From the NCBI GenBank assembly GCA_030539275.1, contig JAUNSK010000004.1:1-64000 (forward strand): a DNA stretch of 64,000 nucleotides, read 5' to 3'. The translations under genes and the position numbers were made by a program. The stretch comes from Oscillospiraceae bacterium. GTDB taxonomy: Bacteria; Bacillota; Clostridia; Oscillospirales; Ruminococcaceae. The notes beneath the pieces are model-generated. The model was not told the DNA's origin. It saw nothing but the letters and a program-made list of their open reading frames with translations, and ran no database searches. Shown here piece after piece: positions 44,447-53,262 of the stretch. Positions within the stretch are counted from its first letter, which is position 1. Each line of letters begins with the position of its first letter.

Positions 44447-44501
44447 GCGATAATCCTCCTAAAATAAAATAATGTAAGAAATTTAAACAACTTCTGACAT
44501 T

Positions 44502-44530
44502 ATTATATAGTATTTATATGTAGTTGTCAA
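44502..44530 (-). promoter_or_regulatory. Promoter of the peptide cassette
   Basis: Consensus TTGACA and TATAAT with a 17-base spacer, 56 bases before the GTG. Just upstream (about 44545-44585) TATATAAAAAATC and GATTTTTTAGTTATATA form an inverted repeat that could bind a regulator. Confidence 0.75.
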
Positions 44531-44709
44531 TATAGAAATGCAAATTTGGCTATATAAAAAATCGAGATTTTTTAGTTATATATGACTAATGGAATGCGTA
44601 TTATATGGCATCTAATGTTAATTGCGCCCATAAATAATTATATTTATATTAACAACAGTATTTCTTCCAACAACAGTTTGAAAGTCAGGAGCCTAATGAT
44701 CTGACAGCA

Positions 44710-44745
44710 AAAATAATGCAGCCTTTTCAGGCTGCATCAAAAAAA
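44710..44745 (-). terminator. Terminator after the amino-acid ABC genes
   Basis: Stem GATGCAGCC and GGCTGCATT with a short loop and ATTTTTG after it on the minus strand. Confidence 0.8.
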
Positions 44746-44802
44746 TATTTAACTTGATAATAAAACAGTAACAGTTTACACGTCAGAATGTGATAATGTA
44801 TT

Positions 44803-45543
44803 TTACAGAAGCTTTGAGAAAAATTCCTGAAGGCGTCCGTTTTTCGGGTTATTGAAAACCTCCTGAGGCGTATCGTCTTCAGCAACAACACCATTGTCAA
44901 TAAATATTATACGACTTGCAACTTCTCTTGCAAATCCCATTTCGTGTGTAACACAGACCATTGTAATCCCTGTAGCAGCAAGCTCTTTCATAACATCAAG
45001 TACTTCCCCTACCATTTCCGGGTCAAGAGCGGATGTAGGTTCGTCAAAAAATATGACCTCCGGATTCATAGCAAGAGCGCGGCAGATCGCTACACGCTGT
45101 TTCTGACCGCCTGACAGCTGATTAGGATAACTCGAGACCTTTGATTCAAGACCTACTCTCCTGAGTAAGTCTATCGCCTGTGCCTCGGCCTCAGCCTTTG
45201 GAATTTTCTTAAGTTTAATAGGTGCAATAGTAAGATTATCAAGAATAGTCAGATGAGGAAAGAGATTAAAGTGCTGGAACACCATCATCATTTTCTGACG
45301 CTGTTTATTCAGATCAGTCTTTGGATCAGTTATTTCAACATCATCAAGAAATATTTTACCTTCTGTAGGAGTTTCAAGAAGATTCAGACATCTTAAGAAT
45401 GTAGATTTTCCGCAGCCGGATGGTCCCAGAATAACTACTACCTCGCCCTTATGGATATCGAGTGAAATCCCGTTAAGAACATCAAGCTTTCCAAAAGATT
45501 TTTTAAGATTTTCTACATGGATTATAACATTATCTTGCATCAT
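44803..45543 (-). CDS. Polar amino-acid ABC transporter ATPase (GlnQ-like)
   Basis: A 246-residue ATPase. Walker A is GPSGCGKST, signature [16 protein letters not shown], Walker B VIFFDEP. The length and the [17 protein letters not shown] style are those of polar amino-acid importers. ATG at 45543 follows AAAGGAGACTTAAAA and overlaps the end of the permease gene by 14 bases. It powers the fused binding-protein/permease encoded just upstream. Confidence 0.93.
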   Translation of the reverse strand: MMQDNVIIHVENLKKSFGKLDVLNGISLDIHKGEVVVILGPSGCGKSTFLRCLNLLETPTEGKIFLDDVEITDPKTDLNKQRQKMMMVFQHFNLFPHLTILDNLTIAPIKLKKIPKAEAEAQAIDLLRRVGLESKVSSYPNQLSGGQKQRVAICRALAMNPEVIFFDEPTSALDPEMVGEVLDVMKELAATGITMVCVTHEMGFAREVASRIIFIDNGVVAEDDTPQEVFNNPKNGRLQEFFSKLL

Positions 45544-47050
45544 TTTTAAGTCTCCTTTCAAGCTTGCCAACGAGCATACTCAGGAAAATAACAATAATAA
45601 GATATATCAGAGCAACAGCAATCAGCGGCATAAAGGCATCATAGGTACGGCTTCTGATAAGGTCACCGCCTCTGGTAAGGTCACGGATACCGATATAGCC
45701 GGAAATTGAAGTTTCTTTCAGGAGAACAATAAACTCATTGCCCAGAGCCGGCAGTATATTCTTAATAGCCTGAGGAAGAATGAAATACAGCATAGTTCTT
45801 ACATAATTGAATCCCAGGCTTCGTCCGGCCTCAAACTGTCCTTCATCTATAGATGAAAGTCCTGAGCGTACGATCTCAGCGATATATGCGGAAGAATTAA
45901 GACCAAAAGCAATAGTCGCAACAAGAACAGCATCTATATTTGAACTTGCAAAAACAACATAATAGATTATGAGAAGCTGTATCATGGCTGGCGTACCACG
46001 GATAATGGTAATATATAATTTGCAGATACTGTTAAGGAACCTGAACTTTTTATTCATATCACAGGAAAACCTGATTATTGCAAGAATAAATCCTCCTGCC
46101 ACACCTATAAGTACAGCAAAAAATGATATCCTGAGTGTGGTTAAAATACCATTGGTTACAAATTTCCAGCGTGACTCAGCGATAAAGTTTGTATAGAAAC
46201 TATCTTTGAAGTCAGCAATGAATGAAGCGCCGTCACTTTCTCCGTTTCTGATAATTACGACCTGATGTGAAGTTGTATACGACTGGGTAAAGTTAATATT
46301 TTTAAGTCTGTCCTCTGTAACAGTCATACCGGCAACGCCAATATCTGCTTTACCAGATGCAACAGCTGTGATAATTGAATCAAATTCCATATCCTGAATG
46401 ACAAGTTCCATTCCCAGAATGTCTGCGACGGCCTGTATCATTTCAGCGTCGATGCCGATAATTCTGCCGTCCTCTATGTACTCATAAGGCTCAAAAGCAG
46501 CATTAGTGGCCATTGTAAGTGTACCGTTTGTGCGTTTGGTGTCTTCAGGTGAAATATATGGACTGCTGCCAGTATTATCACCGATATAGTTTAAAATAAT
46601 TTTATCAAGAGTACCGTTTTCTTTGAGCTGAGAAATAGCCCCATTTACCTTGTCAAGAAGTTCATCGTTGCCCTTTGCAATACATGCAGCATATTCTTCA
46701 GTCACGAAATCCTCCGGCAAAATTGAAAGATCCTTATTAAGTTCAACATATTTTTTTGCAGGCTCACTGTCTATAATAACACAGTCTACCTTACCCTGTT
46801 TAAGTGCCATAACAGCATCGGCACCTTTGTTGAACTGTTTAATGACAGAACCCTGCTCAGTATAGTCACTCGCATATATGTCTCCTGTCGTGCCCATCTG
46901 AGTACCTATAGTTTTTCCCGGCAGATCATCAATTTCTGCTACGTCTGAAGCAGGGATATCATTTTTCCCGCACCCGCACAATGCAGCCATAATGACCATC
47001 ATCAGCACAAAGCAAGTACTGATCTTTTTAAAGCTGATAAAATTACTCAT
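45530..47050 (-). CDS. Fused substrate-binding protein and permease of an amino-acid ABC importer
   Basis: A 506-residue protein. A signal-anchor with lipobox-like LCGCG (1-27) leads to about 240 residues of type 3 solute-binding sequence, then five helices with the permease EAA loop [20 protein letters not shown]. The binding lobes are in reversed order: the usual C-terminal lobe ([29 protein letters not shown]) comes first at about 44-155, and the usual N-terminal lobe ([23 protein letters not shown]) at about 178-270, next to the membrane. It probably imports a polar amino acid such as glutamine, Arg or Cys; which one is unknown. GGGAGGAAAGA precedes the ATG. Confidence 0.88.
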   Translation of the reverse strand: MSNFISFKKISTCFVLMMVIMAALCGCGKNDIPASDVAEIDDLPGKTIGTQMGTTGDIYASDYTEQGSVIKQFNKGADAVMALKQGKVDCVIIDSEPAKKYVELNKDLSILPEDFVTEEYAACIAKGNDELLDKVNGAISQLKENGTLDKIILNYIGDNTGSSPYISPEDTKRTNGTLTMATNAAFEPYEYIEDGRIIGIDAEMIQAVADILGMELVIQDMEFDSIITAVASGKADIGVAGMTVTEDRLKNINFTQSYTTSHQVVIIRNGESDGASFIADFKDSFYTNFIAESRWKFVTNGILTTLRISFFAVLIGVAGGFILAIIRFSCDMNKKFRFLNSICKLYITIIRGTPAMIQLLIIYYVVFASSNIDAVLVATIAFGLNSSAYIAEIVRSGLSSIDEGQFEAGRSLGFNYVRTMLYFILPQAIKNILPALGNEFIVLLKETSISGYIGIRDLTRGGDLIRSRTYDAFMPLIAVALIYLIIVIFLSMLVGKLERRLKNDAR

Positions 47051-47132
47051 TCTTTCCTCCCGAAACTGTTATTTGATGAAATTATTTATAAGACAAATCA
47101 TACTCATACGCCATCAATTAATTCATTTTAAC

Positions 47133-47174
47133 GCAAAAAACTGCAGATACGCAAAAGAAACGTATCTACAGTTT
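47133..47174 (-). terminator. Leader hairpin with a T-run, candidate attenuator of the amino-acid transporter
   Basis: Arms AAACTGTAGATACG and CGTATCTGCAGTT with a nine-base loop, then six T on the minus strand. It lies inside the 280-base leader between a strong promoter (47336-47364) and the transporter start. Upstream CTACAG (about 47258-47263) could pair with the first arm as an anti-terminator. Confidence 0.6.
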
Positions 47175-47335
47175 ATAAAATCTTTTCGATTACGCATATT
47201 CAATTAATATAAAATTAAACACACTCAAGATACCTGATAAACGTCGTATATGCATTGTCTGTAGTAATATAATGTATAATAAAATATTTATGTATAAAAA
47301 ATTAATTGAAAGTCGTAATATATGCATTTGCTAAT

Positions 47336-47364
47336 ATGATATCATACAATTTATTATTTGTCAA
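47336..47364 (-). promoter_or_regulatory. Promoter of the amino-acid transporter operon
   Basis: Minus-strand TTGACA and TATCAT with a 17-base spacer, about 285 bases before the ATG, leaving a long leader. Two ATGCATATxxACGAC-like words occur in the leader, near 47327 and 47255. Confidence 0.65.
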
Positions 47365-47654
47365 CGTTTATATTTGTTTAATTTGTATATAAAATGAATT
47401 ACTGGTTTAATATGTTTTAATAATTATGCATTATTTGTGTTTTAATTATGAAAATGTATCTCAGCGATATTTTTTGATGCTGATAAAGAAATTTATCTTT
47501 CCTGATGCTTTTTAATTATAAATCTTTTCACAAAATATATGTTGCTGTAAAGCAATTTTATACTGTCTCAGCAAATCATTATTAAGAAGTATTATTTATT
47601 TCTATTATACCCTTCGGAGTGTCTATATCATTCGTTACAACTTAAAAAAAAAAT

Positions 47655-48062
47655 TTATTTACAGATCTGTTTTACAAACCATTCTTTTGCTTTTTCAAAA
47701 TCATTTATAAATGCCAGAAAAAAAGTCTTACTCAATAAAGCAGATCTGAGTGCTCTTTCGGTTTTTCTGTCTGATCCGATAAAACATACTCTTAAAAATA
47801 TTTTTGAAGAGTTCAGTAAGACATCAGCTATAGCCTCAACGATTTCTTTTGTTATCACTGTTTCGTCAAGTACAAATCCTATCATTGAAGGACATGACGG
47901 ACGGCAGAAAATCTGGCGGTCGGAGTTTAACTTTTCAAGAACAAGATCAGCATTATCATATAGACTGTCTAAATGCTCAAACCATATTTCACCGCCGCCG
48001 TACGGCAGACTGAAGGATTTCTTTTTGAAGCCCGACAGCATTTCTGGATTTTCATAATTCAT
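47655..48062 (-). CDS. 135-residue soluble protein, unknown
   Basis: An alpha/beta protein starting MNYENPEMLSGFKKKSFSLP at an ATG seven bases after the MBL-hydrolase stop; a longer reading overlapping that gene has no ribosome site. The second half (ITKEIVEAIADVLLNSSKIFLRVCFIG) resembles a SpoIIAA/STAS-like strand-helix order. No membrane segment or catalytic motif. It is probably co-transcribed with the hydrolase. Function unknown. Confidence 0.6.
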   Translation of the reverse strand: MNYENPEMLSGFKKKSFSLPYGGGEIWFEHLDSLYDNADLVLEKLNSDRQIFCRPSCPSMIGFVLDETVITKEIVEAIADVLLNSSKIFLRVCFIGSDRKTERALRSALLSKTFFLAFINDFEKAKEWFVKQICK

Positions 48063-48069
48063 GTAGTCA

Positions 48070-48828
48070 TCAACCCTTCTCACTATTTGTCTGACCTGAT
48101 CCGTTTTTATTTTCTTCAAGCAAAATAGCGCATTTTCCGTATTTATAGATGTAAGGCACACCATTAGTTACTAAAGGAATATCTACCTTAAACCCTGTGA
48201 TCATTTTATCCTGAATTCCCTGGACGCATTTTATCATATCACTGACTGTCTGCGCCGGTAACGGACATGTGTTATGGCAGCAGTATATTGTATTATATTT
48301 TCCGTCATCCTTCATCAGTTCAAGACGTTTGAGGCTCACAAGATAATCGTCAATATTGCGTCCTTCTCCTGACATGAATACAGGACCATAGGAAACTGTG
48401 TCTCCTGCAAAGAGAATTTTGTTTTCTTCGTCGAGAAGACAGACTGAACCTGCAGTATGTCCCGGTGTAAATATGACTCTGAGCTTTCTGTCCCCTATAT
48501 CAAAAACATCACCTTCATTGACAGGCAGCAGGCTGACATCTTTATATGTCTCATTTGCGAGAACTGCCGGCATATCGTTTTCATTTATAAAAGCCGACGA
48601 AAAGTCCTGTAGATTGCCTGTATGATCGCCATCTGCGTGTGTCAGGATGACATCTACCGGAAGAGAGGTTATTTCTTTTATTCTTGTTATAATATCAGTC
48701 CTGACTGCCCCTGTATCAAGAAGCAGTGCTTTTGTTTTTGAGACAATCAGAAATGCGCGGACCATTTGCTGATCTATCGCATAGATTCCGTCGCAGTAGT
48801 TGATAATTGTTGTTTTTAATTGATCCAT
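48070..48828 (-). CDS. MBL-fold metallo-hydrolase
   Basis: A 252-residue metallo-beta-lactamase-fold enzyme with the metal motif THADGDHTGN near 63-72, the FTPGHTAGSVCLLD His loop, the GDTVSYGPVF Asp loop and a late CCHNTCPLP His. The first His-x-His is His-x-Asp (HADGDH), as in several hydrolases of this superfamily. The substrate is unknown. GAAGGTGTTCCA precedes the ATG. Confidence 0.88.
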   Translation of the reverse strand: MDQLKTTIINYCDGIYAIDQQMVRAFLIVSKTKALLLDTGAVRTDIITRIKEITSLPVDVILTHADGDHTGNLQDFSSAFINENDMPAVLANETYKDVSLLPVNEGDVFDIGDRKLRVIFTPGHTAGSVCLLDEENKILFAGDTVSYGPVFMSGEGRNIDDYLVSLKRLELMKDDGKYNTIYCCHNTCPLPAQTVSDMIKCVQGIQDKMITGFKVDIPLVTNGVPYIYKYGKCAILLEENKNGSGQTNSEKG

Positions 48829-48880
48829 TGGAACACCTTCACTTTCTTTTGTCAGATAAAATCTGTTTATATTATAAAGC

Positions 48881-49051
48881 TTATTCAGCTTGCTTTATTA
48901 ATCCTTTAACACCTGTTGCTTTATTTACATATCGTTTCTTATTCATCATTGTTTTTCCATACTGTATCGCACAGGCCGGACATGAGTTTATACAGGCAAC
49001 ACACTGCTGACAATTGTGACCCCAAACCGGTCTGCCGCTTTCTATACTCAT
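48881..49051 (-). pseudogene. Decayed EFR1-type ferredoxin, C-terminal remnant
   Basis: A 56-codon frame contains a 4Fe-4S motif (C-x2-C-x2-C-x3-C in NCQQCVACINSCPACAIQYG) followed by KKRYVNKATG, as at the end of EFR1 family flavodoxin-ferredoxins. Immediately upstream in another frame (to about 49110) is RKIESCLRKISEIADIINE, like the segment before the clusters of that family. The first cluster and the flavodoxin domain are missing, so this looks like a deleted and frameshifted gene. There is no good ribosome site. Confidence 0.6.
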
Positions 49052-49468
49052 TAATTATATCGGCAATTTCACTTATTTTTCTAAGACAGGATTCTATTTT
49101 TCTTTCTGAACACTATCCGGTTTTGCATCATAGAAAATATTATTGTTGCCCGGCTTTTTTACTTGCCATTCAATTTCTTCTCATTTATTTTAGTATAATC
49201 TTTAACTTTTTTATTGACCTTTGTAATATTTCGTTGTATAATAATATATAATAAATAGTTTAATACATATTTTATGTAAATTATTCGTTATAATCACGAT
49301 AATTATATAAAAAACGCCTTGATTGATTTATGATACATTTTACTTAGCAGTGCAGGATTTTTCTTAGATATATATCAGATTTCTGACGGAAAACTATTTC
49401 ATAGTGTTTTTAAAATGATTTCAAAACAAATCTTATAAAAATAATGACGTGAACAGGAGGTAATCTTT
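49052..49468. other. Intergenic region with decayed coding traces
   Basis: Apart from the ferredoxin remnant edge I see no gene. A short frame with FYDAKPDSVQKEK near 49100-49190 has no start codon. The rest is AT-rich and leads to the 60-residue basic protein gene. Confidence 0.5.
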
Positions 49469-49651
49469 ATGGCTAAAAAATCAGCATTAGAAAAAATCAT
49501 CAATGAACTATGTGGTGTTTCACAAGCCAAAAGAAAAATTGCAAGAGCTACAGGAATTCCAACAACTAAAGCAGGCCGAAAAGCAAAAGCACAAAGAACA
49601 ATGATGAAAGTTCTGCTTCCCTCTTCTTCCAGGAAGAGCAAGAGCAGATAG
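49469..49651 (+). CDS. 60-residue highly basic protein, unknown
   Basis: A short gene with a strong site (ACAGGAGGTAATCTTT before ATG) and its own terminator. The product starts MAKKSALEKIINELCGVSQA and ends PSSSRKSKSR; it is rich in Lys and Arg with a predicted helix 4-28, so it may bind nucleic acid. ARATGIPTTKAGRKAKAQR in the centre recalls small conserved Firmicute proteins without known role. No signal peptide. Confidence 0.65.
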   Translation: MAKKSALEKIINELCGVSQAKRKIARATGIPTTKAGRKAKAQRTMMKVLLPSSSRKSKSR

Positions 49652-49672
49652 AGAAATATCTGAACAGATTAT

Positions 49673-49712
49673 TAACCCGCCTGAGTACGTTTTCTGACGT
49701 AATCAGGCGGGT
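49673..49712 (+). terminator. Terminator after the basic protein gene
   Basis: Stem AACCCGCCTGA and TCAGGCGGGTT around a TACGT/ACGTA inner stem. The T tail is weak. Confidence 0.75.
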
Positions 49713-49951
49713 TATCTGTGCATGAAATGGTTCTGTACATGCATTATCTCAGGCAAATGCTTTCTTTTATTTAAACACCAGTGTATATTTATTTTATTTA
49801 TTATGATATAATATAAATGTTTAATAGAATCCTGAGATTACCAGGAAGTATGTATGAAAAGTTTTTGAAGTATCAATGATATATTAATATATTTTATTTG
49901 TATTGTTTGCAAATCACACAGCAGCCATAACTCAGAAAGGATCAGAGAAAG

Positions 49952-50182
49952 ATGAACGAAATTATTAAAGGACGCAGATACAAACACTTTAAGGGAAATT
50001 TATATCAGGTAATTGATGTTGCTCAACATTCAGAAACCGGTGAGTTATTTGTTGTATATAAAGCACTATACGGTGATTTCAAAACATATATAAGACCATA
50101 TGATATGTTTACTTCTGAAGTTGACCATGAAAAATATCCTGATGTCACTCAAAAGTACAGATTTGAATTAGTAGATGAGTAA
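49952..50182 (+). CDS. DUF1653 protein
   Basis: A 76-residue protein matching DUF1653: [25 protein letters not shown] at the start and the late [16 protein letters not shown]. Small beta-barrel-like; function unknown. GAAAGGATCAGAGAAAG precedes the ATG, and a TATAAT lies near 49807. Confidence 0.85.
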   Translation: MNEIIKGRRYKHFKGNLYQVIDVAQHSETGELFVVYKALYGDFKTYIRPYDMFTSEVDHEKYPDVTQKYRFELVDE

Positions 50183-50299
50183 TTCTTTATTATACAGTCA
50201 AATAAGACTTTACTCAAACTGTGTGTAGTAATATTTTCCGGATACTTTTTGCGGTCCTCCTCCCCTTTCAGGGGAGCTACAAAGAAGGATTTGTGGTGA

Positions 50300-50710
50300 T
50301 CATAACAGCAGCCTTGATATTTCAACAGTTACTATTTTCAGCATTGCACCGCCGGACATCAAGTAAAACCATATTTCACGGGCATGTTGATTTCTCGTAA
50401 ACAGCGTTGCAATTGCTGCAATGATGATAAGAGCGGCACCGATACAGCCGACTATATCAGGGATACTTATAAGTTCAAATATTCCCGGGGCACAGCTGCC
50501 GTCAATTTTATTCTGAATAGTTTTATCCAGTCCGTCTCTTGCAGCTGCATAACAACAGATCACCAGACCGTATGCTATAACAAACAGACTGCGGCGTCCC
50601 CAGAACTGGATGTCTTCATGCTTTATTATGCTGTAAGATACAAATGCAATAAGTCCGGTCAGGAGAATTGTCGTAACCGTAGTTGTCGTATTTCCAAAGT
50701 AAAGTTTCAT
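50300..50710 (-). CDS. Four-helix membrane protein, unknown
   Basis: A 136-residue protein with four hydrophobic segments (about 9-27, 42-58, 78-100, 112-132). No motif recognised. ATGAGGAGATAAT precedes the ATG. It lies 118 bases after the TetR stop on the same strand and could be part of its regulon, but no operator is seen before it. Confidence 0.6.
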   Translation of the reverse strand: MKLYFGNTTTTVTTILLTGLIAFVSYSIIKHEDIQFWGRRSLFVIAYGLVICCYAAARDGLDKTIQNKIDGSCAPGIFELISIPDIVGCIGAALIIIAAIATLFTRNQHAREIWFYLMSGGAMLKIVTVEISRLLL

Positions 50711-50828
50711 ATTATCTCCTCATTTCTGTATATTTAAAATCTCTTGTGTCGCTTTTGGCATATAAATTTTTATATATAATATTTATTTATCTGAATTAAA
50801 TCAGTGTCTGAAGCTTTTTCTCGCTGCA

Positions 50829-51461
50829 TTATTCATTTTTTGTGTCATCTTCTGCACGGACATTCAGTGTCTGTGCAAATCTGTCTATGTGCTTTCTCAA
50901 AGCCCCGGTAAGTCTGTCCTTATCACCCTTTGAATCATAAATGCTGTAAAGCAGATAGATAGGTCCATAGAACTCAAGTGCAAGCTGGAACGGGTCGGTA
51001 TCACTATCTGCCATTGGTCTGAATACTTCCTGCATATATTCAACAGGACCGGTCGAAATATAACGCTTATAAAGCTCAGACATTTCAGGATTTCGGTACT
51101 GCTCCAGAGTGAGCATTTTTCTGAAGCCTGACGAAAAATCTTCATCTGTCCAATGAAGAAATAAAGCTTCACTGTACGCCTTGATCTGGTCAAGCGGGAT
51201 CCCCTGATAGGCCTCAATTATCTTATCAAACTCCCCTTCAGGCATCTTATATTCCTGCGCTCTCTCGGCGTCCTGATCATCCATCGTCTTTATTATGCTG
51301 TTGAAAATATCACGCTTGCTCTTATAATGCTTATAAAGAGACGGTGCTTTAATTCCAACGGCAGATGCGATCTGTTCAACGCTTACAGCTTCATACCCAT
51401 ACCTGGAAAACAGTTTTAAGGCCTCTGTTAGTATTTTTTTCTTTGTATTTTCTGTACTCAT
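50829..51461 (-). CDS. TetR/AcrR family regulator
   Basis: A 210-residue repressor with an N-terminal helix-turn-helix (about 8-50): LKLFSRYGYEAVSVEQIASA and VGIKAPSLYKHYKSKRDIF. The C-terminal ligand domain is divergent. AAAAGGAG precedes the ATG. The promoter just upstream contains two palindromic operators, so it represses itself. No transporter gene is adjacent, so its regulon is unknown. Confidence 0.88.
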   Translation of the reverse strand: MSTENTKKKILTEALKLFSRYGYEAVSVEQIASAVGIKAPSLYKHYKSKRDIFNSIIKTMDDQDAERAQEYKMPEGEFDKIIEAYQGIPLDQIKAYSEALFLHWTDEDFSSGFRKMLTLEQYRNPEMSELYKRYISTGPVEYMQEVFRPMADSDTDPFQLALEFYGPIYLLYSIYDSKGDKDRLTGALRKHIDRFAQTLNVRAEDDTKNE

Positions 51462-51479
51462 AAATTTTTCTCCTTTTTG

Positions 51480-51527
51480 GCTAATATTTATTAGCTTTAT
51501 TATAAGCTAATAAATATTAGCTGTCAA
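51480..51527 (-). promoter_or_regulatory. TetR promoter with two operators
   Basis: Minus-strand TTGACA (51522-51527) and TATAAT (51499-51504), 17-base spacer. The spacer is filled by one palindrome, GCTAATAAATATTAGC on the plus strand (51506-51521). A second, GCTAATATTTATTAGC (51480-51495), covers the start site. The two are mirror images, giving an 18-base perfect inverted repeat overall. Confidence 0.85.
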
Positions 51528-51581
51528 GAGGTTTTGGAAATTTTTTTGATAAAGGTACAATATTTTTTATCTGGATACAAG

Positions 51582-51615
51582 AATACCAGCCCTGAATAAT
51601 TCCAGGGCTGGTATT
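51582..51615 (-). terminator. Hairpin after the CHAP-dockerin gene
   Basis: A 13-base perfect stem, AATACCAGCCCTG, with a short loop. No T-run on either strand, so termination efficiency is uncertain. Confidence 0.6.
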
Positions 51616-51718
51616 TAAGATATCCTGACTGAAGCATAAAGTTCAGTAAATTCCTGATGATCCAACAACTCATGATAACTTGTTTCTTGCTGATAAAGTA
51701 TATCAGTCAGCTTGTTTT

Positions 51719-52651
51719 TTACTGATAAAGATATCCATAGTAATCAGTTGTATTATTATTTAAGGCTCTTGTAAGAAGCAGTAAGTCATACGAATCTACC
51801 TTTCCGCTGCCGTCAATATCACAGGCAACACTGCGATAGTTCAGATTACATTTTGCAACTGTAGGATTGCCGACTATCATCTTTCCGAGCTCTGTAACAT
51901 CTGCCTGATCTATTATAGTATCTCCGGTAACATCGCCAACCATCATTGGTCTGCCTACAAAGTCTATTCTTTTGTGACCGTTAACATTCAGGTTATCCAG
52001 ATATGCTGTCTGGTTCCACTTGATGATGCAATGACCATCAGAGTTGCAATCTGCATATATGATACGGTTTCCGTTGACTGATGTAATAAAAATACTATGA
52101 CCTGCAACGCCGTCATTAAATCTTAGATGATCACCGATTCTTGGTTCATACTTTGTTCCATCCATATACTGTATTTCGTTTCCAACACGTTTAAGTCCTA
52201 CCTGAACAGATGAATCTGTGCCAAAATAATCTGATTGTAATTTCTCTGCAAATCCATAGCACTGAGTTGAAGAACCACTCTGATCATATGAACCATATGA
52301 ACCATACGGCATAATGTCTGAAGCATAATATCCAAACACCTGGCCAAGATTATAATTAATACTTGCTTTTAATCTCTGATCAGGTTTATACTTATTATCA
52401 TTTGAATGATTGCTGCATGGAACAGTAATATAGCTGTCCGGATTGCCGCCAGCCCAATATGTTCCGTTAGGAAATTTTACTTTTTCTGACAAAAGAAAAT
52501 AATACATATTTTGTGAATCCATTGCGACATATTGTGGTGTTGATGTAACTTTTACAGGGTTTGTAACTTCTGCAAAAGCACTTGTTGTTGGTGCTGTTAT
52601 TGCAACAGCAACAACAGAGGCGAGTAGTGAGATCAAAATCCGTTTTTTCAT
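51719..52651 (-). CDS. Secreted CHAP/NlpC-like protein with a dockerin (active-site residues kept)
   Basis: A 310-residue secreted protein: signal peptide 1-27, a papain-like domain about 95-235 with candidate catalytic C131 (QCYGFAEKL) and H185 (AGHSIFIT), and a type I dockerin 237-303 (DVTGDTIID and DIDGSGKVD). It is a clear homologue of the two genes at 37-39 kb, which lack both catalytic residues. It may cut peptide bonds in the cell wall or in other proteins while attached to a scaffold. GGAGAAGTTATAA precedes the ATG. Confidence 0.85.
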   Translation of the reverse strand: MKKRILISLLASVVAVAITAPTTSAFAEVTNPVKVTSTPQYVAMDSQNMYYFLLSEKVKFPNGTYWAGGNPDSYITVPCSNHSNDNKYKPDQRLKASINYNLGQVFGYYASDIMPYGSYGSYDQSGSSTQCYGFAEKLQSDYFGTDSSVQVGLKRVGNEIQYMDGTKYEPRIGDHLRFNDGVAGHSIFITSVNGNRIIYADCNSDGHCIIKWNQTAYLDNLNVNGHKRIDFVGRPMMVGDVTGDTIIDQADVTELGKMIVGNPTVAKCNLNYRSVACDIDGSGKVDSYDLLLLTRALNNNTTDYYGYLYQ

Positions 52652-52711
52652 TTATAACTTCTCCAAATAATATATTTAATATTGCATTAATATAGCAATA
52701 TTATCTCCGTA

Positions 52712-52740
52712 ATTATAACAATCACTTTTTTAAAAGTCAA
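52712..52740 (-). promoter_or_regulatory. Promoter of the CHAP-dockerin gene
   Basis: TTGACT and TATAAT with a 17-base spacer, the same -35 context (TTGACTTTT) as the promoter at 39197. A hairpin from AATATTGC and GCAATATT (about 52677-52703) lies in the early leader. Confidence 0.7.
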
Positions 52741-53262
52741 GAACAATAAGAAAAATCGTCTGAAAACACAATTATCAACAAAATAAAGTATTATTTTTGA
52801 ACAGAAATATTTGCACGGTATAATACGTCACAAAATCTAATATAAGCCTAATCTGATCTGATTATTTCATTTTTTATTAATTGATGTTAAAGCAGCTGAT
52901 AAATAATATAAATATAAATAAATTTTAGTATTTATTGTTTTGAAAAACAATTTACGGTATATTATATTGTAATAAATAAATTGATGTGTTTTAACATGTA
53001 ATTTTACACATGTATTTTTAATTAAATAATTAAATAAGCGGAGAACAAAAATGTCCTTCCGCTTGTATGTATAATATTTAAAACAGTTTAATTACTATTT
53101 TTCTGTCAATATTCATCTGCGCTAATAATCATTCTCTTACATAAGTACAGTTACTGTCATTTATGTAGGCCATGGTATAGAAACGCAGCTATTTTCTTAT
53201 CAATCTGTACGGTTCTACAGTCAGTGTATTACTTGTGAACGTATAGCGGAATGGAGGATCCT
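52741..53262. other. AT-rich interval with an orphan promoter-like sequence
   Basis: No gene seen. A plus-strand TTGAAC and TATAAT pair, 16-base spacer, lies at 52797-52824, far from any start codon. A decayed copy of the dockerin repeat hairpin is at 53037-53064 (AAGCGGAGAAC with CTTCCGCTT). Confidence 0.45.

Noticed and set aside
47133-47364. T-box or known amino-acid riboswitch
   Set aside because: I find no T-box sequence, S-box core or lysine/glycine riboswitch motif, so only an unnamed attenuator is reported.
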